From contig NZ_NRCJ01000007.1 of NCBI RefSeq assembly GCF_003129965.1, positions 104,100 through 168,099 on the forward strand: a DNA stretch of 64,000 nucleotides, written 5' to 3'. Shown here one piece after another: positions 44,534-52,537 of the stretch (within the stretch, counting starts at the first letter, position 1; every line of letters begins with the position of its first letter). The position numbers and the translations under genes were made by a program. Source of the stretch: Aggregatibacter kilianii. GTDB taxonomy: Bacteria > Pseudomonadota > Gammaproteobacteria > Enterobacterales > Pasteurellaceae. Below the pieces are notes generated by a model that was given only the letters and a program-made list of their open reading frames with translations, searched no databases and was not told where the DNA came from.

Positions 44534-45292
44534 ATGAAGACTATTTTAGTTATCGGCGCAACAGGCAGCATTGGTCAGTTGGTCGTGAAAGAAGCGGTGG
44601 CGCAGGGTTATGCGGTGCGTGCTTTGGTGCGAAATGCGAGAAAAGCACATTTTGATGCGGGCGTGGAGTTGTTTGAAGGCGATTTAACCCAACCCGAAAC
44701 CTTGCGCGGGATTACAGCAAACATCGACGGTATTATTTTTACGCAAGGCAATTATGCCAATCCCGAAGGCGTGGATTACGGTGGCGTGTTGAATGTGCTG
44801 CGTGATTTGCAAGGTCGAACTGCACGCATTGCCTTGATGAGTACGATTTATGCGCCGTTGGTGTCGAACAATGCCAGCACGGATAAGGGGCGGGCGTGGA
44901 AACGCCGAATGGAACGGGTGGTGCGTGCTTCGCAATTGCCTTACACCATTGTGCGCCCGAGCTGGTTTGATTGCAATGAACCGAATGCGCAGCAGCTTTT
45001 TCTCACTCAAGGTCGTACCGATTACAACTTAACCGCAGCCGATGGTGGCGTTTTCCGCGTTCAATTAGCGGAAACCTTGGTGAAAGCGTTAAGCACGCCC
45101 GAAGCCTTAAATAAAACCGTGGAATTATTTGCCGAAAAAGGCGAAAGGACGACGAATTTCAACGCCTTGTTTGCCCCGATGTTATGCGATGAACCAAACG
45201 AAAATTTTGATGCGGTGAAAGATCCGAATAATCGCCCGATAGCGCAAGAGCCTGCACGGGTAAAACTGGATTTGCACGCATTTTCACGCTAG
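44534..45292 (+). CDS. NmrA/NAD(P)-binding SDR-like protein
   Basis: 252 residues of the atypical SDR/NmrA group. ILVIGATGSIGQLVVKEAVA carries the GxxGxxG nucleotide motif, then VRALVRNARKAHFDAGVELF and EGDLTQPETLRG. The classical YxxxK is absent, as in NmrA-like and DUF2867-type proteins. It may bind NAD(P)H and act as a reductase or a sensor. ATG 44534 follows CAGGAGAACAAA. It is controlled by the shared LysR-box promoter and is followed after 9 bases by an exported esterase, so both probably belong to one operon. Confidence 0.87.
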   Translation: MKTILVIGATGSIGQLVVKEAVAQGYAVRALVRNARKAHFDAGVELFEGDLTQPETLRGITANIDGIIFTQGNYANPEGVDYGGVLNVLRDLQGRTARIALMSTIYAPLVSNNASTDKGRAWKRRMERVVRASQLPYTIVRPSWFDCNEPNAQQLFLTQGRTDYNLTAADGGVFRVQLAETLVKALSTPEALNKTVELFAEKGERTTNFNALFAPMLCDEPNENFDAVKDPNNRPIAQEPARVKLDLHAFSR

Positions 45293-45301
45293 GCGCGAGC
45301 A

Positions 45302-46258
45302 ATGAAAACGGCGAAATTTTTAACCGCACTTTTATGGGGAGGACTTTCTATGACGGCTTTTGCACAGCCTCTAACCACATCAAATACCTTGGGCGATTTG
45401 CTCAATAAGCCTGAATTTCAAGGCTTCGCCGAGCGACTTTTGCCTTGGGACGATGAACCTGTTGCCACGGATTTACCGCTCAATCGGGTGGCGGATTTAA
45501 TGCCTTATCACAGCCATATTCATCCGCAAGAGGTGGTGGCGGCATTGAATAAAATGGCGGAGAAACAAGCACAAGGCGAGACGATTTTTTACGATATTTA
45601 TACGGAAGCGGAAAAACGCCACGATCCCAGCAAGCATTACACCGGCATTTTTGTGTTCAAAGGCAAGCCAAACGCGCCTTTCGCCATGATTGCCCCGGGC
45701 GGCGGTTTTGCTTATGTTGGCTCGCTGCACGAAGGCTTTCCCATTGCACAGAAGGTAGCGGAAATGGGCTATAACGCCTTTGTGGTGAAATATCGGGCAG
45801 GTATGGGCGGCAATGTCGCCACGCAAGATATGGCGCAAGCGGTGGAATTTGTGCGGAAAAATGCAAAATCGCTGCAAGTCTCCCCGAATCATTATTCCGT
45901 TTGGGGCGCGTCTGCCGGCGCAAGAATGGCGGCGGCGATTGGCTCGCACAGCACGCAAGTGTTTGGCACAAATGCAAACTCTAAACCTTCTGCGGTGATT
46001 ATGCTTTACACCGGACACAGCGATTACAACCCGAAAGGCGAACCTGCGACTTTTGTTGCCGTGGGCGATAACGATGGCATCGCCCCGCCAAGCGTGATGA
46101 AACGCCGCCTTGATCGTCTTGCAGAACTTGGCACGACCACCGAGTTTCACCACTTCCCTAATCTCGGTCACGGCTTTGCCTTAGGCACAGGCACTTCCGC
46201 CGAAGGTTGGGAGAAAAGTGCGGTGGAATTTTGGGAAAAACAGATTCGGGGAAAGTAA
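45302..46258 (+). CDS. Exported alpha/beta hydrolase, acetyl-esterase-like
   Basis: 318 residues. A signal peptide (MKTAKFLTALLWGGLSMTAF, cleavage near AFA-QP) directs it to the periplasm. The alpha/beta hydrolase has the oxyanion block APGGGFAYVGSLHEGFPIAQ, the nucleophile GASAGARMAAAIGS (SxxG pattern G-A-S-A-G), an aspartate in VAVGDNDGIAPPSVM and a histidine in FPNLGHGFALGTG, all in family order. It resembles the BD-FAE/esterase group. Substrate unknown. It starts 9 bases after the NmrA-like gene and probably shares its LysR-box promoter. Confidence 0.85.
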   Translation: MKTAKFLTALLWGGLSMTAFAQPLTTSNTLGDLLNKPEFQGFAERLLPWDDEPVATDLPLNRVADLMPYHSHIHPQEVVAALNKMAEKQAQGETIFYDIYTEAEKRHDPSKHYTGIFVFKGKPNAPFAMIAPGGGFAYVGSLHEGFPIAQKVAEMGYNAFVVKYRAGMGGNVATQDMAQAVEFVRKNAKSLQVSPNHYSVWGASAGARMAAAIGSHSTQVFGTNANSKPSAVIMLYTGHSDYNPKGEPATFVAVGDNDGIAPPSVMKRRLDRLAELGTTTEFHHFPNLGHGFALGTGTSAEGWEKSAVEFWEKQIRGK

Positions 46259-46306
46259 ATTTCTGTTCTATAAGAGCCAACCCCAAAGGGGTTGAATTAT
46301 GCCTAA

Positions 46307-46330
46307 CCTAGGGTAACTTGTTACCCTAGG
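46307..46330 (+). repeat. Perfect palindrome CCTAGGGTAAC/GTTACCCTAGG
   Basis: Two 11-base arms lie around TT, about 50 bases after the esterase stop. AACCCCAAAGGGGTT a few bases before (46279-46293) forms a second small hairpin. They probably end the NmrA-esterase transcript or are a copy of the AGGGTAA repeat also at 40927. Confidence 0.75.
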
Positions 46331-46424
46331 AACAAAAGTTGTGCTTTTTCCTCACAGAACGGATAATCAGCAGGCATTTATTGAAGGCGCGGGATTTTCG
46401 ACGCTGACAAAAGGAGTTTGAGCC

Positions 46425-47180
46425 ATGAGAAACATTATTATCACGGGTGCCGCCGGCGATTTGGCGCAGGCGATCGTCAAGCAGTTGCCCGATGATCACT
46501 TCATTTTAATCGGCAGAAATGCAGAACAGTTGGAACGGATTTACACCTTCCATCCGCAAAAAGTCTGTATTCAGTTGGATATTTGCGATGAACACGCCGT
46601 CGCCGCCTGTTTGCGGGAGCTGGAGTCCCGCTATGGCGCGGTGGATGTGTTGATGAATAACGCGGGCTACGCAGAGTATGACGATTTTGATCGCCTCACC
46701 ACCGCACAGGCACGCAGCATGTTTGAGGTGAATGTGTTTGCGGGCATGACGTTTTGTCAGCTGGTGGGGCACGCAATGAAAGAGGCGGGGCGCGGGCATA
46801 TCGTGAATATCGTGTCCATGTCGGGCTTTTTGGCATCTGCTAAATCCAGCCTTTATTCCGCCAGTAAATTTGCCATGATCGGCTATTCCGACGCGATTCG
46901 TCTCGAACTGGCGGGAAAAGGGGTATTTGTCACCACCGTCAATCCCGGTCCCATTGCGACCAAGTTCTTCAATCAGGCAGATCCCGACGGCTCGTATTTG
47001 AAATCCATCAAACGGTTTTTAATTCCGGTGGATGTGGTGGCACAAAAAGTCGCCGATGCCTTGGGCAAAAACGTCCGCGAAATCAATTTACCCCGCTCTC
47101 TCGCCGTTGCCCGTAAGTGTTATACACTGTTTCCCAAAACAGCAGATTTTCTGGCGCGAACCTTATTTAACTATAAATAG
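46425..47180 (+). CDS. Short-chain dehydrogenase/reductase (SDR)
   Basis: 251 residues. IIITGAAGDLAQAIVKQLPD is the nucleotide motif, LMNNAGYAEYDDFDRL holds NNAG, VNIVSMSGFLASAKSSLYSA holds the catalytic Ser, and LYSASKFAMIGYSDAIRLEL holds YxxxK. The NADP-dependent oxidoreductase is similar to classical SDRs of unknown substrate (for example YqjQ- or DltE-like). ATG 46425 follows AAAGGAGTTTGAGCC. It closes the short rightward run before the convergent CMD gene. Confidence 0.88.
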   Translation: MRNIIITGAAGDLAQAIVKQLPDDHFILIGRNAEQLERIYTFHPQKVCIQLDICDEHAVAACLRELESRYGAVDVLMNNAGYAEYDDFDRLTTAQARSMFEVNVFAGMTFCQLVGHAMKEAGRGHIVNIVSMSGFLASAKSSLYSASKFAMIGYSDAIRLELAGKGVFVTTVNPGPIATKFFNQADPDGSYLKSIKRFLIPVDVVAQKVADALGKNVREINLPRSLAVARKCYTLFPKTADFLARTLFNYK

Positions 47181-47194
47181 GCGGGAAAACAACT

Positions 47195-47217
47195 GCACTT
47201 TGAATGTAAAGTGCGGT
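47195..47217. terminator. Uptake-sequence hairpin between the SDR and CMD genes
   Basis: GCACTTT and AAAGTGC pair around GAATGT, and the right arm is part of an uptake core (AAGTGCGGT, 47209-47217). It lies between convergent gene ends. Confidence 0.7.
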
Positions 47218-47234
47218 CATTTTCGCCGGCGTTT

Positions 47235-47615
47235 TTACAATACTTTCTCACGTTGCTGCGCCACGTTTTTCGCCTGAAACACGGCATTTAATACGCGAGG
47301 GAATCCCACATACGGAATGCAATGAATAAAACTTTCCACGATTTTAGACAGACTCAGCCCTACATTCAGTGCGGCATTCAAATGCACCTCAAGTTGTGCT
47401 TCGCAACCGCCTTGGGTAAGCAGTGAGGCGAGCGTAATCAGCTCACGTTCCTGAATTGTCAGACCCGCGCGGCTATAAATATCGCCAAAGGCAAATTCGA
47501 TAATGTAGTTGCCCACATCCGGCGCAATGTCCTGCAATGCCTGAATCACCCGCTCGCCCGCTTCGCCGTCAATAGCATTCAAGTTATTTAGTCCCCGCTC
47601 AAAACGTGTTGTCAT
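47235..47615 (-). CDS. Carboxymuconolactone decarboxylase (CMD/AhpD) family protein
   Basis: 126 residues from ATG 47615, chosen because GGAGGAAAATA precedes it; a longer frame upstream has no such site. The CMD fold is present: FGDIYSRAGLTIQERELITL, then ASLLTQGGCEAQLEVHLNAA, and PYVGFPRVLNAVFQAKNVA. No CxxC peroxidase motif, so it is not AhpD-like in catalysis. It is divergent from a MerR regulator across a MerR-type promoter. Function could be in aldehyde or lactone metabolism, or as a small binding protein. Confidence 0.88.
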   Translation of the reverse strand: MTTRFERGLNNLNAIDGEAGERVIQALQDIAPDVGNYIIEFAFGDIYSRAGLTIQERELITLASLLTQGGCEAQLEVHLNAALNVGLSLSKIVESFIHCIPYVGFPRVLNAVFQAKNVAQQREKVL

Positions 47616-47646
47616 TATTTTCCTCCTTGTGTTGTGAATTTTTTTC

Positions 47647-47677
47647 AGTTTAGAATTTAGAGTGCACTCTAAGTCAA
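47647..47677 (-). promoter_or_regulatory. MerR-type promoter with 19-bp spacer for the CMD gene
   Basis: On the minus strand TTGACT (47677-47672) and TAAACT (47652-47647) are 19 bases apart. The spacer is filled by most of the perfect palindrome TTAGAGTGCACTCTAA (47657-47672). A long spacer over a dyad is the hallmark of MerR activation by DNA twisting. Confidence 0.85.
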
Positions 47678-47692
47678 GCATCGGGAGGAAAA

Positions 47693-48043
47693 ATGAGAAT
47701 CGGCAAATTTTCCGTATTGACGGGAATCACGCCTCACACTTTGCGATTTTATGAAAGAGAGGGGCTGATTCAGGTGCAACGGGATGGCGGCGGGCGGCGT
47801 TATTATTCGGAAAAAGATGTGGAATGGGCAAAGTTTGTTCAACGATTAAAAGAAACCGGTATGCCACTGAAAGACATTCGCACTTACGCCAAATGGCGTG
47901 ATGAGGGTGACAGCACCATTGCGCTACGCTTAGCCTTGTTAGAACAACATCAGTCGTATGTTTTACAGGAAAAGCAAAAATGGGAAGCCTATTTGGTAAA
48001 TCTCAATCGTAAGATAGCGCTTTACCAGGAATTATTGGGCTGA
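47693..48043 (+). CDS. MerR-family transcriptional regulator (AdhR/NmlR-like)
   Basis: 116 residues. The winged HTH IGKFSVLTGITPHTLRFYER, EGLIQVQRDGGGRRYYSEKD and a coiled-coil dimer helix near the C-terminus (LALLEQHQSYVLQEKQKWEA) are typical. The AdhR/NmlR subgroup senses aldehydes or other electrophiles; the conserved cysteine of these sensors is absent, since the protein has no cysteine at all. It is divergent from the CMD gene, whose promoter has a 19-base spacer and a perfect dyad, so it is very probably its activator. Effector unknown. Confidence 0.9.
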   Translation: MRIGKFSVLTGITPHTLRFYEREGLIQVQRDGGGRRYYSEKDVEWAKFVQRLKETGMPLKDIRTYAKWRDEGDSTIALRLALLEQHQSYVLQEKQKWEAYLVNLNRKIALYQELLG

Positions 48044-48086
48044 AAGTGCGGTCACAAAATCCGTTTGATTTTCCGACCGCACTTTT
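48044..48086. terminator. Inverted uptake-sequence terminator between merR and nitroreductase genes
   Basis: AAGTGCGGT (48044-48052) and ACCGCACTT (48076-48084) lie between the convergent gene ends. Confidence 0.8.
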
Positions 48087-48087
48087 C

Positions 48088-48816
48088 TTAAATATGTCGA
48101 TAAATATCCTCAAACGGCAATCGGGTACGGTCGCCCCAGATGCCGCGACCGGCTTTGCGGATGCCGCAGGCGATGACCATGTTGATTTCGGCACCGCGCG
48201 GCAGGTTGAGGATTTTTTTCACCCGTCCGCTGTCCATGCCTTCCATCGGGCAAGTGTCGTAGCCCGCCTCCGCCATAGCAAGCATGAAGGTTTGTGCCGC
48301 CAGCGCGCAGCTTTTATGGGCGACAATGCGCATATCCGCTTCCGATAAATCGATTTGCATCGGGCGGAACAGATGAACAGGGAAGGCGGTGATTTTGCGA
48401 AATAAGCCAAGCAAGCCACAGCAGCGGGCGTAAATGAAAGGCATCAGCCAGCCGTAATACATTTTTTTTGCTTTCAGGCGCGAAGCCTGCTTTTCCGGCG
48501 GGCTGGTACGTCGAACATTTTCCTGTTCCATGTTAAGTACGGCGGTAGCGCGTTGGCGATATAAATCCTGCCGAACGACGAAAACGATAAGCTGTTGTGC
48601 GCTGGCTGCGGCTTGTTGACCTAAGCAGGCGTGGGCGAGTTGTTGCAATACGGATTTGTCGGTGATGTGATAGAACTCGTAGAGTTGCATATTAGAACTG
48701 CTTGGCGCTAAGGTTGCCAGTTGCAAACAATGGCGGACTTTTTCACTGTCCAGCGGCTTTTCAGGATCGTAATAACGCACGGCGCGGCGATATTGTAATA
48801 AATCGGAAAGTGACAT
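48088..48816 (-). CDS. Nitroreductase family protein
   Basis: 242 residues. The family's FMN-binding arginines are seen in the N-terminal block LLQYRRAVRYYDPEKPLDSE. APSSSNMQLYEFYHITD follows, and SCALAAQTFMLAMAEAGYDT with CPMEGMDSGRVKKILNLPRG form the C-terminal part. Such enzymes use FMN and NAD(P)H to reduce nitro-aromatics, quinones or enones. A hydrophobic segment MYYGWLMPFIYARCCGLLGL near residue 125 is unusual for the family and could be an insert near the active site or a membrane-associating part. Substrate unknown. Confidence 0.85.
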   Translation of the reverse strand: MSLSDLLQYRRAVRYYDPEKPLDSEKVRHCLQLATLAPSSSNMQLYEFYHITDKSVLQQLAHACLGQQAAASAQQLIVFVVRQDLYRQRATAVLNMEQENVRRTSPPEKQASRLKAKKMYYGWLMPFIYARCCGLLGLFRKITAFPVHLFRPMQIDLSEADMRIVAHKSCALAAQTFMLAMAEAGYDTCPMEGMDSGRVKKILNLPRGAEINMVIACGIRKAGRGIWGDRTRLPFEDIYRHI

Positions 48817-48893
48817 GATTTTCTCCCTTTCGTTTATTGTTTACGACGATGTTTCCGTTTGTTTAGACAAGGTTTTAATGCACAAATTTTGTT

Positions 48894-49118
48894 TTATTTT
48901 GTCTGCGTTTTATTGTCTGTGCCGTTATTCTCGCCGGCAGCCGCTTTGGTTTTGTCATCCATTTTGACGCTGATATTATGATCCACCACCACATTCATGT
49001 TAATGGTGATGCCTTCTTTCGGCGTGTCTAATTGAATGGTCGGCGTGCAGCCGGCAAGCATCAGCAGGGCGGTCGCTAAAGAAAAAAAGTGCGGTCGATT
49101 TTTAAGGTGTTTTTTCAT
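48894..49118 (-). CDS. ynbE: YnbE-like outer-membrane lipoprotein
   Basis: 74 residues. Lipobox LLMLAGC (cysteine 24) follows a short signal. TPKEGITINMNVVVDHNISV is the conserved core of the YnbE family. A low-complexity tail (TKAAAGENNGTDNKTQTK) is not part of the family core. YnbE works with the AsmA-like protein YdbH in E. coli to keep outer-membrane lipid balance. Its ATG overlaps the ydbH stop (ATGA at 49115-49118), so the two are translationally coupled. No ydbL is found after it. Confidence 0.88.
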   Translation of the reverse strand: MKKHLKNRPHFFSLATALLMLAGCTPTIQLDTPKEGITINMNVVVDHNISVKMDDKTKAAAGENNGTDNKTQTK

Positions 49119-51841
49119 TGTTCTAAATGTCGGTAAAGTCGATATTGTAAATTCTGTTCAAATTGTGAGCCGTAGTCAATCATATTCCACAACTCAAACA
49201 TATTCTCTTGGTGCGTGTAGTTCAGCGTAATCGGGCTGCGTGTGCGTCTTGTCGGGTTAAAAGCGGTAAGGCTGGAGCGCAGGGTCATTTGCCCGTTCGG
49301 CGCAAGGTTGAGGTTGGCATGGGATTTTTCCAATTCCATTTCTTTTAATAAATCTACCAAAATGCTTTCCGTCCAGCCGCCTTTTTTCAAGCCTGAAACA
49401 ATGTCGTCATTCAGCTTGATATACAGGTTATCCACTTGCTCGATAGTGCCGTTGCAAATCAGGCATTCTTTGTTTCCGAGCCAGAACGGCAATGTGGCGT
49501 TGACCCGTCCGCGCAGGCTGATTTGGTTGTATTGCGCCATGGCGATGACCTGCGCCAAATCAATGTTATTGAAACTGAGCGTTGCCATTTTTTGTTGCGG
49601 GAAGCTTAAACTTGGGATGTGTAATTCGCCGTCAAATACGCCGATGCGTGCATTGCTTAAAGTCAGTGGCGCCTTGATGGAATTGGGATAGGCACCGAAC
49701 AGGTTAAACGCCGCTTTATGCATGGACAGCGCACCTTTACGGATGTTTTTTGCCGAGACGCGAATCGGTTTGTTACGCGTCGCGCGCAGTGCAAGATCTT
49801 GATAATTTAACGGGAAACGAATGTTTAGCCCTTGGATTTCGCCGTCGGGCATAGTGATTTCGCCGCCGCGCAGGTTCAGTTCGCCATGTAACGCGACACC
49901 GTCGCCGTTAATCACGAAGTCGCTTGCGCCTTTAATGCTACCGTTGTGAATAATCCATTCCCATTGTTGTGGGAACAGCGATTGGAACACCTTAGCGGAT
50001 TGTTCTTTCCAACCGATTTTGCCCGTTAATGCTTGATTTTCATAACGGGCGGTGAGATCTAGCGGCCCGAGGGAGCCTGCTTTCAATTCGCCGGCGATGT
50101 TGAATTGATTGATACTTTTGCCGTCCAGCCCGACACCGAACACCGGTTTGTTGAAACGTCCGCCATAATCGAATTCAATCCAATCGGTTTTTGCCTGCAT
50201 CAGCCCGCGAATATGTTCTTTTTCATAATTCCAGCGCAGACGATCTTTCAGTTCCAGCGACAGCGGTGCCATTTTTACCCCGCTCGTATAAACGTTACCG
50301 GAATGTGCCGACAGTTGGTTCAGCTCGATGTGATCCGCTTCCCAAAAGCCGACACCCTGCATATTCACGGCGGTTTTTAAGGCTTTCCATTGTGCGCTGC
50401 CGTTAATCGTCCAATCCCAACGATTCGCCGCACGCATTTCCGCTCTACGCAGATTTTGCTGTTCGTCGCGCAGTTCAAACACGGTTTTAATGCCCGCAAT
50501 GAACTCATGCGCTTGCCCGTCGAGCTTTAAATCAAGGTTTTCAAATTGCGGTGTAGAACCTTGTAAGGTTGCCTGTAACCGCCCTTCCAGCCCATAACGC
50601 CCGATAATCACATCATCCAACGGCAGCCGAACGTGAATTTTGGAATCCGGTTGCAGGTTGTCCATTTTGAAAATCGAACCGGGGCGGAATTGTAGAATCG
50701 GATCGCTGAAATTGCCGCCGATATGGTATGCCAGATTGGTTTGCGCCACGGTGTTGTTATAACGTAGGTCGCCTCGGGTTTTCAGGTCAAATGTAATCTC
50801 GTTTTGCTGTTCGCCGCCACCGATTTGTCCGCCTTTGCCGGCAAACACAATTTCGCCTTTGCCCTGTTCGCCGAAGGTTTGCAGAATGATATCCAAATCC
50901 AAATTGAGCGGAAACCAATTTTCCTGCGGTTTACGTAAGGTTAAACCGAGGAAGCCTTTGACCGGCTGATAACCGTCAAACGTCCAATAAAACGTGCCCC
51001 AACTGACTTCCAGGCTGTTTGGTGTAAGAATAAAAGGCACGTCTAACAACGGCGCGTTACGTACCAAGTCCTGCGCATTCATTTGCCCTTTTTCGCCGTC
51101 CCAGGTCCACTTGAACTCTCCTTTGGTGACGGGCAAATCGGGATTTTGCCAGTTCAGCATAATTTCGCCGCGCGGTTGCAGACGTAATAATTCGTCGTTT
51201 AACTGTGCGTCGAACGCCAGGTGATAAGCCTGTTGCGCCATCGGTTGGAAATCGGTCTGCCCCTGCCATTGGAACTGCCCGTTTTGCGGCGTGAGGGAGG
51301 CGCGGTGTTGCAGGATCAGCGTGCCGTTTTCCATTGCCTCGGCGTGAAATTGTAAGCGCTTGCCGTCATAATTCGCCATCGCGGCAAGATCGGCGTTGAT
51401 GATCCGGTGGAGTAACGGTTGGGTAATGTTGTCGGTGTTGATGATGTTTAAATGCCGAATTGCCACCTCCGCTTCGGGCAGCGCAGCGAAAAGTGCGGTC
51501 AGTTTTGGCGGCGTTTTTTCATTGTCATCGGCAGGCAATGTGTTCAGGCAGGCATAATCCAAGGTCGCCTTCGCCACCTCCAAACGACGGGGCGCCCACC
51601 AGTTTAATTGTATATCTTCAAGGGTGACGAGCGTGCATTGTGCGGCATTTAAACGCAATTCGGGCAACTGCAAGCCGTCGATATTAAGCGAACGCTCGGC
51701 GCTAATGTGTAGGGAATAATCCGGTGCTAAAAAACGGTTGGCAAGCTGTGCGACTTGTTTAGACGTTATCCACCACGGCAGAGAACCGATCCCCGCCAGG
51801 ATGAACAACAGCAACAAAAGACACAACCAACGTTTTCGCAT
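49115..51841 (-). CDS. ydbH: YdbH family AsmA-like protein
   Basis: 908 residues with an N-terminal membrane anchor (WLCLLLLLFILAGIGSLPWW, about residues 4-23). A long beta-rich periplasmic region follows with repeats of the AsmA/TamB style (ADLAAMANYDGKRLQFHAEA, GLQLPELRLNAAQ). The conserved YdbH_N/YdbH domain end carries LTLSNARIGVFDGELHIPSL and then LNYTHQENMFELWNMIDYGS. YdbH spans the envelope and is thought to carry phospholipids to the outer membrane together with YnbE, in partial redundancy with TamB and YhdP. The ynbE gene overlaps its end. Confidence 0.9.
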   Translation of the reverse strand: MRKRWLCLLLLLFILAGIGSLPWWITSKQVAQLANRFLAPDYSLHISAERSLNIDGLQLPELRLNAAQCTLVTLEDIQLNWWAPRRLEVAKATLDYACLNTLPADDNEKTPPKLTALFAALPEAEVAIRHLNIINTDNITQPLLHRIINADLAAMANYDGKRLQFHAEAMENGTLILQHRASLTPQNGQFQWQGQTDFQPMAQQAYHLAFDAQLNDELLRLQPRGEIMLNWQNPDLPVTKGEFKWTWDGEKGQMNAQDLVRNAPLLDVPFILTPNSLEVSWGTFYWTFDGYQPVKGFLGLTLRKPQENWFPLNLDLDIILQTFGEQGKGEIVFAGKGGQIGGGEQQNEITFDLKTRGDLRYNNTVAQTNLAYHIGGNFSDPILQFRPGSIFKMDNLQPDSKIHVRLPLDDVIIGRYGLEGRLQATLQGSTPQFENLDLKLDGQAHEFIAGIKTVFELRDEQQNLRRAEMRAANRWDWTINGSAQWKALKTAVNMQGVGFWEADHIELNQLSAHSGNVYTSGVKMAPLSLELKDRLRWNYEKEHIRGLMQAKTDWIEFDYGGRFNKPVFGVGLDGKSINQFNIAGELKAGSLGPLDLTARYENQALTGKIGWKEQSAKVFQSLFPQQWEWIIHNGSIKGASDFVINGDGVALHGELNLRGGEITMPDGEIQGLNIRFPLNYQDLALRATRNKPIRVSAKNIRKGALSMHKAAFNLFGAYPNSIKAPLTLSNARIGVFDGELHIPSLSFPQQKMATLSFNNIDLAQVIAMAQYNQISLRGRVNATLPFWLGNKECLICNGTIEQVDNLYIKLNDDIVSGLKKGGWTESILVDLLKEMELEKSHANLNLAPNGQMTLRSSLTAFNPTRRTRSPITLNYTHQENMFELWNMIDYGSQFEQNLQYRLYRHLEQ

Positions 51842-52016
51842 GATTTCCTCAATTCAAGCCACACCGCTAAAAGACCGCGCAAACGGTTAAAAGTTCTGCG
51901 CGGGCTACATTGTAGCGGAATAATCGCCATGGAAAAATCCAAAACGACAATAAATGCGGATTTAATCCGTCTTTAGCGAGAAAAAGAGCGGTCGTTTTTT
52001 TAAACGTTTTTATTGT

Positions 52017-52081
52017 TGAATTTCATTCACCGCACTCATGAACGGATCCTACTTTATCCTTTCAGCCATCAGGCATAGAAT
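52017..52081 (+). promoter_or_regulatory. LysR-box promoter of the cupin gene
   Basis: TGAATTTCATTCA (52017-52029) is identical to the boxes before the aldo/keto reductase and NmrA-like genes. TAGAAT (52076-52081) is a fitting -10 box, and a start near 52088 again sets the box centre at about -65. Confidence 0.75.
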
Positions 52082-52117
52082 ACAAAATGAACAATTGATT
52101 AAAAGAAGGAGAGCGAA

Positions 52118-52525
52118 ATGACACAGACTACCTTTCAACAAATGTTTCCGCAGGGCGAAGAAAATACCGCTTATGCCCGCTATTTCACCGGTATCAGTTA
52201 TTTGGCGCCATTGGCGAACGGCGATGCGAACGTCGCGAATGTGACCTTTGAGCCCGGGTGCCGCAACTTCTGGCATATTCATCATGGTGCCAACCAGATT
52301 TTGATTTGCACCGCAGGCGAAGGTTGGTATCAGGAAGCGGGCAAGTCGGCGCAACGTTTAAAAGAAGGCGATGTGATCGATATTCCGGCAGGCGTAAAGC
52401 ACTGGCACGGCGCCACCAAAGACGGCTGGTTTTCCCACATTTCCGTCATGGTACCGAAACCGGGCATTTCCACCGAATGGTGCGAGCCGGTGAGTGATGC
52501 GGAATATTTCGCTGTACACGGATAG
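52118..52525 (+). CDS. Cupin domain protein
   Basis: 135 residues. The cupin beta barrel shows NVTFEPGCRNFWHIHHGANQ (motif 1: H-I-H ... with glutamate replaced) and GDVIDIPAGVKHWHGATKDG (motif 2: P-G-x-x-H). The metal ligands His-x-His and the last His are present; the Glu of the usual HxHxxxxE motif is Gln in HIHHGANQ. It may act as a small enzyme or metal-binding protein. Cupin-CMD pairs are common next to carbonyl or quinone oxidoreductases. Start ATG 52118 follows AAGAAGGAGAGCGAA; the CMD gene follows after 12 bases. Confidence 0.88.
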   Translation: MTQTTFQQMFPQGEENTAYARYFTGISYLAPLANGDANVANVTFEPGCRNFWHIHHGANQILICTAGEGWYQEAGKSAQRLKEGDVIDIPAGVKHWHGATKDGWFSHISVMVPKPGISTEWCEPVSDAEYFAVHG

Positions 52526-52537
52526 TCGAGAATATTC

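Noticed and set aside
45497..46171. 224-codon minus-strand frame inside the esterase gene.
   Set aside because: The plus-strand frame has a signal peptide and catalytic motifs; the opposite frame has a skewed composition and no recognisable domain.
46341..46421. A 27-codon frame from GTG 46341 (VLFPHRTDNQQAFIEGAGFS, then TLTKGV) before the SDR gene.
   Set aside because: It might be the tail of a lost gene, but no family could be recognised, it has no own ribosome-binding site, and it overlaps the SDR leader; too weak to list.
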